A DNA stretch of 64,000 nt from Nectonema munidae. Its lineage: Eukaryota > Nematomorpha > Nectonematoida > Nectonematidae. The stretch is taken from contig JAUIRK010000945.1 of NCBI GenBank assembly GCA_030549495.1, forward strand, positions 889,501 to 953,500. The letters run 5' to 3'. Under the pieces are notes generated by a model. The model worked only from the letters and a program-made list of their open reading frames with translations, made no database searches and was not told where the DNA came from. The position numbers and the translations under genes are program-made. Within the stretch, counting starts at the first letter, position 1; each line of letters begins with the position of its first letter. This document shows positions 46,560 to 58,777 of the stretch, one piece after another.

Positions 46560-49500
46560 GTTATTCAAATTACGTTTATATTATTATATTATTTCAGCAA
46601 TAATATATAGTGAACAGAAAAAGTAAGGTATCACAAACAAAAAATAGTATTCTTAGATACTCAACAACTTCTAAAGTAATTAAGAGTAACAAAAAAAATT
46701 ACAGTTTAGCACAAGTTTCATTTTTAAAAGTTTAAAGATTTATGTTGCTTTTAGGCAACATCCCCGTGTTGCCCAAAAGCAACACATAAATTCAGACATT
46801 CATAGATATCGTTTAGAAAAATTATTACAAAAATTAAAAATTTTATACTAAAATTAAGTAAAAATAATGAAAAGTTTTGTTTGTCTTAAAAAAATATAGT
46901 TTTGGGCACTAATGGGTTAATGTTTGAGCATTTTTTATGTACCCACTTATTGCAATGTACACAAAGAATAGAGTTTCTTTTAACTCTTTTTCGCAAACCC
47001 CACATGGATCTATTTTGGAAACTGTGTTCTCAGTACCCTTAAAAGAATCGCTAATTTTCATCCACTTAGTTTTGCTAGTGTTTATTCTTAAACCTTTTTT
47101 CTCTAGTGTCTCATACCATGTGCTAATCTTTTTACTTAATTCTTCAGAAGATTCTCCCATTAGTACTATACCATATCTGCATATCTCGTATCTTCTTTAA
47201 ATCCTTAAGAATTTCATCAAGAATAATATTGAATAAAAAAATAATCAATATTTCGACCTTTGCGGTCTTTCTCAAGATTCTAAACACAAAATTTTTTACC
47301 ATCAAGTTGAAATAGATAAATGTATGGAGATATAGATGTCATATGTGTTTGGAAGTGTGGGGTTTCATGTTTAAAATACTTACATAATGAGGAGAGATGG
47401 AACGAAATAGTGAAAGTGAAAATACTACCATTTTTGTTTAGAATCTTGAGAAAGTCCGCAAAGATCGAAATATTGATTATTTCTATCATTTGTAAAGTCG
47501 AGTTGTTAATAAAGTGTTTTTCAACTTTTTTTTTAATTTCTTTACAATGTCATAAATGTTTGTTTGCATTTCTGCATTTAGATTTGGTATAAAGAGGCTG
47601 AGTAAAAGCGTTTTCGACGCACAAATAAGTTGCAGGGAAGCGGCATCAAATCTTTGATTGCTCTGGATGCCAATTTAGAGTGCTCTTTTATCGCGCTTTT
47701 TGTTTTTTTAGGGGATTAAACAATCTTACTCACTGCACGATATAATTTCGTCGTTGATGACAATTTTTCTATCTATAAGAGATTGCAAAGACATTTAATG
47801 TACTATTATTTTTCAAATAGCCGGCTAGCGAGCCAAAAAGAATAAATCGATTGAAGAAAGAGGCTCTCCTTCTCTCTCTTCTCTCCCAACCTTATTTTGC
47901 TCCGTAGAACCTCTTCCCTGTATATGGAATCTGATAATGGGGCCGTATATAGTATAAAAATTTTTTGACGTATCCGTTACCTAATCTTTACGGACCCTTA
48001 TGTGTCCGCGTAGCGCAGGTTGGGAACCACTGCTTCAAATCCTAAATATTCTCTTGTTTCCGTATTTTGTCTCATCAAGGTGGTTTTGGAAAGTCTTTCT
48101 TGAAAACGCTGCAGCTATGGATATCGAGAGTAGAGTAGAGGTTATGACTTTTTTGGTTTGTGAGTGAACTCTTCAGTATATAAAAGCAATTCACAGAATG
48201 TTAACTTGTTAAATTTTTACAAAATCTAGATTTGCTACAAAAAATGATTGACTATTAAAAATGTTGAGCTATTAGGATAAAAAATTGACCTAATAGCTTG
48301 GTCTTCTTTTATACAAACTCTAGAAAATAAGGCCATTTACGTGTTTTAAACTACGTGCTATTACAATTCAAAAGGCATCTCTTCATTGACTTTTAATTTA
48401 TATAAACGACATGTTGGTAAACTACAGCGCGTTGGCTGCATGCTACCTGCTAAGTCATTTGAGGTGGTATTCATACCACAAAATCATTGATTGGTTAGAA
48501 GTGTTTCGATTAAAAATGCCTTTCTTTTTTCCTCTCCCGGTTTTGCCTTTTTGTAGTCGATTCGCCTTTTGGTAGCTTAATTCTCAATCTATGAAGTCAT
48601 CTTTAAGGGAATATTTATTGTTTAAGCGCATAATAATCCTTAAAGGAATCTTTTTTACATTATAAATTTACTTTGAAAATTAAAATTTTGTTGATGAAAT
48701 TTTCCTTCATTCTTAAAGCGGATTCTTTCATGAAAGAGTTTACGCATACTCCAAAACCCCCTTTTCAATTGCACCCTTGGGGCATATGTGCGCCATACTA
48801 GAAAAGAGTCACTGCTCTGCCTTCATACTGTGCCCAACGAACACGATATATATGTGTATGTGTGTATTGTGTTTCATCCATTTACTTGTTTCAACAGCTT
48901 CATTGAAGTGTTCAGGACAAAAATCAAGTAGTATCATCTTTTTTTTGAAATAATTTATAGATCATGTGACCAGTGCGACATTATGAGTGATACACAGCAC
49001 AGTATATGTGTATGTGTATGCATTCTACACACTTTCACCTTCCTTTCCAGCAGTTCAAGATTTTTCATTGCTGTCTTTTTGACTTTTTTCGAGAATACTC
49101 TTCTCATCAAACTTTTCGCAACGTAAGCTTCTTCATGCTTGTATATCATTTGACTCAAGGTGTACACAATTTGCTACCATAAAAATATGAAGAAGTCTTT
49201 TATCAATTGAATTAAAGGTTTTTATTTACTTTTTGTGCAACTACGAGCAAAGAAGGGATTGAACCCGAGACCACCTACCTTGTGGTTTCTAGGCTAAGTA
49301 TCTAACGATCCTTGCTCACACGCCCCACTCATTTTATAATAAAGGGTAAGATAATTAATTGTCATTACGCATGCCTTGATGAATCTATGATGCAATTCAC
49401 GTTTTGTTGGATCAGCATTAGAATGAATTACGAGTTTCATGCGCCATTTTATCTCTCAACACACTCCATCATCATTACAACTTCATGAAAATGGCGCCAA

Positions 49501-49955
49501 AAGTTGCCTTTTAAATCCTATAAAATGGGCATGCACCAAATTGCCCTATAAATGTATTTATTAACAAATATAATTAATTATTTTATATAATCAATATTCT
49601 AATTATAATGAATTATTCTATAATTACTTTTCTCCCAAAAAGCATGAAACTTGGTAAGGAGCGGTCTTTATTGAAAAGCTCTTTTTAATCAGTAAAATTT
49701 ATTTTCCGTCTTTCACCGTTATTGCCTGCGAATCTTCGAGAAGGCCACATAATATATACATAACCTAGAAAACCGTTACGTGATTACCAACATTCAAGAG
49801 GCATCACGCTAGCTTAAATAAAAAAATTAAAGAAAACATTTTGAAAATTTGGTAAAAATCATTATTACTTATTAGATATTTTGCTTGCTTAACTACCAAA
49901 GTTGCTTTAAAAAAAGACAAAATGAAAATGGTATATTTAATTTCTTCCTTCTCCC

Positions 49956-52900
49956 TTAACCCATTTAAGACCAAGCAAAGCAGACGATATCTAAAAAAAC
50001 GCAGACGATTTATATTCAAAGTCATTGAAAAAAGCAGACGAAGAGGAAATTACTTATGTTCCAAAATAGGAACATTGGTCGTAAATGTGTTAACCCAAAT
50101 ACAACCAACGGCACCTATAGCTGACACCTTTTAAATAAAATCGTCTGTGTTTATCAATGCCTTTTAATACAAATCTTCTGCTTTACATAAGATATCGTCT
50201 GATTATACTGAACGTAAACGGGTTAACCTATTTTGGACGAGTGTGAGGACTTAGATCACTGGTTCCCCACCTTTCTCTCCTACGGATCCCTTATAATAAT
50301 AATAATAATAATCAATTTTAGGGCTAGTGTTCCCAGCTCATGTCTTTTTTGACTATTTCTATCCATGTCATCTTTGGCTTGCCTTTACTCTTACCTAAAG
50401 CTTTTTTAATTAGATCACCGGAAGGTCTTCTATTTACATGCCCAAACCATCTTAACCTTTGTATTTCCAATACTTTATTTATTTCATTTACTTGACAAAC
50501 TTTTTATCTTTTCACTACTTATTTGATCTTTTAAATTAAATTTGCACATGATTCTTAACATCTTCATCTCTGTGGTGTTTAGTCTATTTTTCTCAGATGC
50601 CCAACTTTGGCCACACTAAACTAGACCTAATACAACTTCTATAAAGAAAACCCCTTAATTTTAACGAAAAGATACTATTGCATAAAATACCACTTAACGC
50701 TTTAAATTTTTTCCAAGTTAGTTGTATTCTATGTTCTCCCTACAGAATAACTTACACCACCTGTTTTGTCTAAAACCTCACCTAAATAACAAAATTGTTT
50801 AACCTCTTCCAATTCTACGCCGCCTACTACTACTTTTTCTTCCAATACTACATCGGTATTTGGGTTGAAACTTAAACAGCAGCTACGCTTTAAATTTGTC
50901 GTATTTATCAAACTGTCCTTAATGTTTGAGCATTTTTTATGTACCCACTTATTGCAATGTACACAAAGAATAGAGTTTCTTTTAACTCTTTTTCGCAAAC
51001 CCCACATGGATCTATTTTGGAAACTGTGTTCTCAGTACCCTTAAAAGAATCGCTAATTTTCATCCACTTAGTTTTGCTAGTGTTTATTCTTAAACCTTTT
51101 TTCTCTAGTGTCTCATACCATGTGCTAATCTTTTTACTTAATTCTTCAGAAGATTCTCCCATTAGTACTATACCATATCTGCATATCTCGTATCTTCTTT
51201 AAATCCTTAAGAATTTCATCAAGAATAATATTGAATAAAAAAATAATCAATATTTCGACCTTTGCGGTCTTTCTCAAGATTCTAAACACAAAATTTTTTA
51301 CCATCAAGTTGAAATAGATAAATGTATGGAGATATAGATGTCATATGTGGTTGGAAGTGTGGGGTTTCATGTTTAAAATACTTACATAATGAGGAGAGAT
51401 GGAACGAAATAGTGAAAGTGAAAATACTACCATTTTTGTTTAGAATCTTGAGAAAGTCCGCAAAGATCGAAATATTGATTATTTCTATCATTTGTAAAGT
51501 CGAGTTGTTAATAAAGTGTTTTTCAACTTTTTTTTTAATTTCTTTACAATGTCATAAATGTTTGTTTGCATTTCTGCATTTAGATTTGGTATAAAGAGGC
51601 TGAGTAAAAGCGTTTTCGACGCACAAATAAGTTGCAGGGAAGCGGCATCAAATCTTTGATTGCTCTGGATGCCAATTTAGAGTGCTCTTTTATCGCGCTT
51701 TTTGTGTTTTTTAGGGGATTAAACAATCTTACTCACTGCACGATATAATTTCGTCGTTGATGACAATTTTTCTATCTATAAGAGATTGCAAAGACATTTA
51801 ATGTACTATTATTTTTCAAATAGCCGGCTAGCGAGCCAAAAAGAATAAATCGATTGAAGAAAGAGGCTCTCCTTCTCTCTCTTCTCTCCCAACCTTATTT
51901 TGCTCCGTAGAACCTCTTCCCTGTATATGGAATCTGATAATGGGGCCGTATATAGTATAAAAAATTTTTGACGTATCCGTTACCTAATCTTTACGGACCC
52001 TTATGTGTCCGCGTAGCGCAGGTTGGGAACCACTGCTTCAAATCCTAAATATTCTCTTGTTTCCGTATTTTGTCTCATCAAGGTGGTTTTGGAAAGTCTT
52101 TCTTGAAAACGCTGCAGCTATGGATATCGAAAGTAGAGTAGAGGTTATGACTTTTTTGGTTTGTGAGTGAACTCTTCAGTATATAAAAGCAATTCACAGA
52201 ATGTTAACTTGTTAAATTTTTACAAAATCTAGATTTGCTACAAAAAATGATTGACTATTAAAAATGTTGAGCTATTAGGATAAAAAATTGACCTAATAGC
52301 TTGGTCTTCTTTTATACAAACTCTAGAAAATAAGGCCATTTACGTGTTTTAAACTACGTGCTATTACAATTCAAAAGGCATCTCTTCATTGACTTTTAAT
52401 TTATATAAACGACATGTTGGTAAACTACAGCGCGTTGGCTGCATGCTACCTGCTAAGTCATTTGAGGTGGTATTCATACCACAAAATCATTGATTGGTTA
52501 GAAGTGTTTCGATTAAAAATGCCTTTCTTTTTTCCTCTCCCGGTTTTGCCTTTTTGTAGTCGATTCGCCTTTTGGTAGCTTAATTCTCAATCTATGAAGT
52601 CATCTTTAAGGGAATATTTATTGTTTAAGCGCATAATAATCCTTAAAGGAATCTTTTTTACATTATAAATTTACTTTGAAAATTAAAATTTTGTTGATGA
52701 AATTTTCCTTCATTCTTAAAGCGGATTCTTTCATGAAAGAGTTTACGCATACTCCAAAACCCCCTTTTCAATTGCACCCTTGGGGCATATGTGCGCCATA
52801 CTAGAAAAGAGTCACTGCTCTGCCTTCATACTGTGCCCAACGAACACGATATATATGTGTATGTGTGTATTGTGTTTCATCCATTTACTTGTTTCAACAG

Positions 52901-53968
52901 CTTCATTGAAGTGTTCAGGACAAAAATCAAGTAGTATCATCTTTTTTTTGAAATAATTTATAGATCATGTGACCAGTGCGACATTATGAGTGATACACAG
53001 CACAGTATATGTGTATGTGTATGCATTCTACACACTTTCACCTTCCTTTCCAGCAGTTCAAGATTTTTCATTGCTGTCTTTTTGACTTTTTTCGAGAATA
53101 CTCTTCTCATCAAACTTTTCGCAACGTAAGCTTCTTCATGCTTGTATATCATTTGACTCAAGGTGTACACAATTTGCTACCATAAAAATATGAAGAAGTC
53201 TTTTATCAATTGAATTAAAGGTTTTTATTTACTTTTTGTGCAACTATGAGCAAAGAAGGGGTGATGCTGGATTGAACCCGAGACCACCTACCTTGTGGTT
53301 TCTAGGCTAAGTATCTAACGATCCTTGCTCACACGCCCCACTCATTTTATAATAAAGGGTAAGATAATTAATTGTCATTACGCATGCCTTGATGAATCTA
53401 TGATGCAATTCACGTTTTGTTGGATCAGCATTAGAATGAATTACGAGTTTCATGCGCCATTTTATCTCTCAACACACTCCATCATCATTACAACTTCATG
53501 AAAATGGCGCCAAAAGTTGCCTTTTAAATCCTATAAAATGGGCATGCACCAAATTGCCCTATAAATGTATTTATTAACAAATATAATTAATTATTTTATA
53601 TAATCAATATTCTAATTATAATGAATTATTCTATAATTACTTTTCTCCCAAAAAGCATGAAACTTGGTAAGGAGCGGTCTTTATTGAAAAGCTCTTTTTA
53701 ATCAGTAAAATTTATTTTCCGTCTTTCACCGTTATTGCCTGCGAATCTTCGAGAAGGCCACATAATATATACATAACCTAGAAAACCGTTACGTGATTAC
53801 CAACATTCAAGAGGCATCACGCTAGCTTAAATAAAAAAATTAAAGAAAACATTTTGAAAATTTGGTAAAAATCATTATTACTTATTAGATATTTTGCTTG
53901 CTTAACTACCAAAGTTGCTTTAAAAAAAGACAAAATGAAAATGGTATATTTAATTTCTTCCTTCTCCC
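49956..53968. repeat. Array unit 5 (4013 bp)
   Basis: It shares with unit 6 a short TGATGCT-type insertion next to the SINE B box (53261-53270). One private T-run change lies near 51706. MITE 49960-50222; exon-like segments gamma 52001-52117, beta 53042-53176, alpha 53730-53777. Confidence 0.95.
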
Positions 53969-56900
53969 TTAACCCATTTAAGACCAAGCAAAGCAGACGA
54001 TATCTAAAAAAACGCAGACGATTTATATTCAAAGTCATTGAAAAAAGCAGACGAAGAGGAAATTACTTATGTTCCAAAATAGGAACATTGGTCGTAAATG
54101 TGTTAACCCAAATACAACCAACGGCACCTATAGCTGACACCTTTTAAATAAAATCGTCTGTGTTTATCAATGCCTTTTAATACAAATCTTCTGCTTTACA
54201 TAAGATATCGTCTGATTATACTGAACGTAAACGGGTTAACCTATTTTGGACGAGTGTGAGGACTTAGATCACTGGTTCCCCACCTTTCTCTCCTACGGAT
54301 CCCTTATAATAATAATAATAATAATCAATTTTAGGGCTAGTGTTCCCAGCTCATGTCTTTTTTGACTATTTCTATCCATGTCATCTTTGGCTTGCCTTTA
54401 CTCTTACCTAAAGCTTTTTTAATTAGATCACCGGAAGGTCTTCTATTTACATGCCCAAACCACCTTAACCTTTGTATTTCCAATACTTTATTTATTTCAT
54501 TTACTTGACAAACTTTTTATCTTTTCACTACTTATTTGATCTTTTAAATTAAATTTGCACATGATTCTTAACATCTTCATCTCTGTGGTGTTTAGTCTAT
54601 TTTTCTCAGATGCCCAACTTTGGCCACACTAAACTAGACCTAATACAACTTCTATAAAGAAAACCCCTTAATTTTAACGAAAAGATACTATTGCATAAAA
54701 TACCACTTAACGCTTTAAATTTTTTCCAAGTTAGTTGTATTCTATGTTCTCCCTACAGAATAACTTACACCACCTGTTTTGTCTAAAACCTCACCTAAAT
54801 AACAAAATTGTTTAACCTCTTCCAATTCTACGCCGCCTACTACTACTTTTTCTTCCAATACTACATCGGTATTTGGGTTGAAACTTAAACAGCAGCTACG
54901 CTTTAAATTTGTCGTATTTATCAAACTGTCCTTAATGTTTGAGCATTTTTTATGTACCCACTTATTGCAATGTACACAAAGAATAGAGTTTCTTTTAACT
55001 CTTTTTCGCAAACCCCACATGGATCTATTTTGGAAACTGTGTTCTCAGTACCCTTAAAAGAATCGCTAATTTTCATCCACTTAGTTTTGCTAGTGTTTAT
55101 TCTTAAACCTTTTTTCTCTAGTGTCTCATACCATGTGCTAATCTTTTTACTTAATTCTTCAGAAGATTCTCCCATTAGTACTATACCATATCTGCATATC
55201 TCGTATCTTCTTTAAATCCTTAAGAATTTCATCAAGAATAATATTGAATAAAAAAATAATCAATATTTCGACCTTTGCGGTCTTTCTCAAGATTCTAAAC
55301 ACAAAATTTTTTACCATCAAGTTGAAATAGATAAATGTATGGAGATATAGATGTCATATGTGGTTGGAAGTGTGGGGTTTCATGTTTAAAATACTTACAT
55401 AATGAGGAGAGATGGAACGAAATAGTGAAAGTGAAAATACTACCATTTTTGTTTAGAATCTTGAGAAAGTCCGCAAAGATCGAAATATTGATTATTTCTA
55501 TCATTTGTAAAGTCGAGTTGTTAATAAAGTGTTTTTCAACTTTTTTTTTAATTTCTTTACAATGTCATAAATGTTTGTTTGCATTTCTGCATTTAGATTT
55601 GGTATAAAGAGGCTGAGTAAAAGCGTTTTCGACGCACAAATAAGTTGCAGGGAAGCGGCATCAAATCTTTGATTGCTCTGGATGCCAATTTAGAGTGCTC
55701 TTTTATCGCGCTTTTTGTTTTTTTAGGGGATTAAACAATCTTACTCACTGCACGATATAATTTCGTCGTTGATGACAATTTTTCTATCTATAAGAGATTG
55801 CAAAGACATTTAATGTACTATTATTTTTCAAATAGCCGGCTAGCGAGCCAAAAAGAATAAATCGATTGAAGAAAGAGGCTCTCCTTCTCTCTCTTCTCTC
55901 CCAACCTTATTTTGCTCCGTAGAACCTCTTCCCTGTATATGGAATCTGATAATGGGGCCGTATATAGTATAAAAAATTTTTGACGTATCCGTTACCTAAT
56001 CTTTACGGACCCTTATGTGTCCGCGTAGCGCAGGTTGGGAACCACTGCTTCAAATCCTAAATATTCTCTTGTTTCCGTATTTTGTCTCATCAAGGTGGTT
56101 TTGGAAAGTCTTTCTTGAAAACGCTGCAGCTATGGATATCGAGAGTAGAGTAGAGGTTATGACTTTTTTGGTTTGTGAGTGAACTCTTCAGTATATAAAA
56201 GCAATTCACAGAATGTTAACTTGTTAAATTTTTACAAAATCTAGATTTGCTACAAAAAATGATTGACTATTAAAAATGTTGAGCTATTAGGATAAAAAAT
56301 TGACCTAATAGCTTGGTCTTCTTTTATACAAACTCTAGAAAATAAGGCCATTTACGTGTTTTAAACTACGTGCTATTACAATTCAAAAGGCATCTCTTCA
56401 TTGACTTTTAATTTATATAAACGACATGTTGGTAAACTACAGCGCGTTGGCTGCATGCTACCTGCTAAGTCATTTGAGGTGGTATTCATACCACAAAATC
56501 ATTGATTGGTTAGAAGTGTTTCGATTAAAAATGCCTTTCTTTTTTCCTCTCCCGGTTTTGCCTTTTTGTAGTCGATTCGCCTTTTGGTAGCTTAATTCTC
56601 AATCTATGAAGTCATCTTTAAGGGAATATTTATTGTTTAAGCGCATAATAATCCTTAAAGGAATCTTTTTTACATTATAAATTTACTTTGAAAATTAAAA
56701 TTTTGTTGATGAAATTTTCCTTCATTCTTAAAGCGGATTCTTTCATGAAAGAGTTTACGCATACTCCAAAACCCCCTTTTCAATTGCACCCTTGGGGCAT
56801 ATGTGCGCCATACTAGAAAAGAGTCACTGCTCTGCCTTCATACTGTGCCCAACGAACACGATATATATGTGTATGTGTGTATTGTGTTTCATCCATTTAC

Positions 56901-58018
56901 TTGTTTCAACAGCTTCATTGAAGTGTTCAGGACAAAAATCAAGTAGTATCATCTTTTTTTTTGAAATAATTTATAGATCATGTGACCAGTGCGACATTAT
57001 GAGTGATACACAGCACAGTATATGTGTATGTGTATGCATTCTACACACTTTCACCTTCCTTTCCAGCAGTTCAAGATTTTTCATTGCTGTCTTTTTGACT
57101 TTTTTCGAGAATACTCTTCTCATCAAACTTTTCGCAACGTAAGCTTCTTCATGCTTGTATATCATTTGACTCAAGGTGTACACAATTTGCTACCATAAAA
57201 ATATGAAGAAGTCTTTTATCAATTGAATTAAAGGTTTTTATTTACTTTTTGTGCAACTATGAGCAAAGAAGGGGTGATGCTGGATTGAACCCGAGACCAC
57301 CTACCTTGTGGTTTCTAGGCTAAGTATCTAACGATCCTTGCTCACACGCCCCACTCATTTTATAATAAAGGGTAAGATAATTAATTGTCATTACGCATGC
57401 CTTGATGAATCTATGATGCAATTCACGTTTTGTTGGATCAGCGTTAGAATGAATTACGAGTTTCATGCGCCATTTTATCTCTCAACACACTCCATCATCA
57501 TTACAACTTCATGAAAATGGCGCCAAAAGTTGCCTTTTAAATCCTATAAAATGGGCATGCACCAAATTGCCCTATAAATGTATTTATTAACAAATATAAT
57601 TAATTATTTTATATAATCAATATTCTAATTATAATGAATTATTCTATAATTACTTTTCTCCCAAAAAGCATGAAACTTGGTAAGGAGCGGTCTTTATTGA
57701 AAAGCTCTTTTTAATCAGTAAAATTTATTTTCTGTCTTTCACCGTTATTGCCTGTGAATCTTCGAGAAGGCCACATAATATATACATAACCTAGAAAACC
57801 GTTACGTGATTACCAACATTCAAGAGGCATCACGCTAGCTTAAATAAAAAAATTAAAGAAAACATTTTGAAAATTTGGTAAAAATCATTATTACTTATTA
57901 GATATTTTGTTTGCTTAACCACCGAAGTTGCTTAAAAAAAGACAAAATGAAAAAAGACGAATTTAAAATTTCTAAATAAATTATTATTTCTAATATTAAT
58001 TTCTTCCTTCTCCCTTAA
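53969..58018. repeat. Array unit 6, the last copy
   Basis: The final 300 bp differ from the other units by several bases and by an extra block of about 35 bp near 57950-57995. The unit stops at CTCCCTTAA, where the other units join the next MITE; here unique DNA follows. MITE 53973-54235; exon-like segments gamma 56013-56129, beta 57055-57189, alpha 57743-57790. Confidence 0.92.
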
Positions 58019-58620
58019 ACATGAGCTTGTTTTTTGCCCATGTTGACGCCATTTTTCAAAAGACAGCTTTATAAAGAAAATGGAAATTGTATTCTTATTT
58101 TGACATGTCAATCAAAATAAATGTGATAGGACAAGCTCACGACGTGTCCATACTTCTGATTTTTATGCCCAAAAATGGCAACATACAGCTTCTCTATGAC
58201 GTCTGATGAAAAGGCTTAGCACACTTTTCTGAAATGGGTTTAGGAGATTTAAAATAGTCCTACTTTTTCTCAGGGTTACGGCTTTTTTCAAGACAAAGTT
58301 TTTTGAATCATTATTCTAGCTTACAAAAGACTATTCGGATGTAACTAAGTCGTTATCCCTCCTTATTTCCGTTTACCAGTTTTTGTACCGAAAGGTCACA
58401 TTTGTCCTTTTTGGCAAAAATAGAAGATAGCTAATATGTATTGCACTTCTTGACTTTTACTCTTTTTGATAATATGGTTTCCCTTGATAAAACATTTTTC
58501 TCCTTCAGGTATCTTCTTCGGTAAATTTCTTTTATTATAAGTAGTATTGTAATAGCAACACTTTTTTATCAAGTAAAATCTCATTTTGAAACTTTAAGTT
58601 TAGATTCACATTTTATATTT
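58019..58620. other. Right flank of the array
   Basis: Unique DNA. On the minus strand there is a 62-codon ATG-started frame (58396-58584), rich in Lys and Tyr with no motif I know. There is also a TATAAAG-like word shortly before an ATG (minus strand, near 58050-58075). Either could belong to the 5' part of the minus-strand gene suggested by the array exons, but I cannot link them. Confidence 0.3.
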
Positions 58621-58690
58621 GGGGTTGTTTGTAAGGTTTGTTAGATAATTGGATTCGATACCACAAGGTCTGGGGTTCGATTTCTTTAAA
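58621..58690 (+). mobile_element. tRNA-derived SINE head
   Basis: GTAAGGTTTGTTAGATAATT leads to the B box GGGGTTCGATTTC. Same type as 12575-12645; decayed at the 3' side of the B box. Confidence 0.55.
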
Positions 58691-58777
58691 AAATCCACCC
58701 TCTCCTCGAAACCACATTGCGGGAGGGGGGTAGGGTGTTTCCCTTGCCCCTTAAAAATAAAAAAATTATCTAACAAG

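Larger units (their letters stand above)
44071..46917 (+). mobile_element. piggyBac DNA transposon, 2847 bp
   Basis: Ends are CCCATTAGTTCCC and, inverted, CCCATTAGTGCCC, with TTAA on both sides. Subterminal hairpins share the stem GTTGC...GCAAC: 44088-44103, 44434-44453, 44459-44476 and, on the right, 46743-46760 and 46766-46785. It carries one broken transposase gene. Five empty sites in sister units fix the insertion exactly. Confidence 0.95.
43104..49955. repeat. Array unit 4 (about 4001 bp plus a piggyBac insertion)
   Basis: It carries GAAGAGGAAATT in the MITE, shared with units 5-6. It is interrupted at a TTAA inside the LINE fragment by a piggyBac element (44071-46917). MITE 43108-43370; exon-like segments gamma 47998-48114, beta 49039-49173, alpha 49717-49764. 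Confidence 0.95.

Noticed and set aside
58045-58090. ATG-started 18-codon minus-strand frame (MASTWAKNKLMF...) behind a TATAAAG word as first exon of the array gene
   Set aside because: The only nearby donor (GTTTAAG) is in phase 2 and does not match the phase-0 start of segment alpha.
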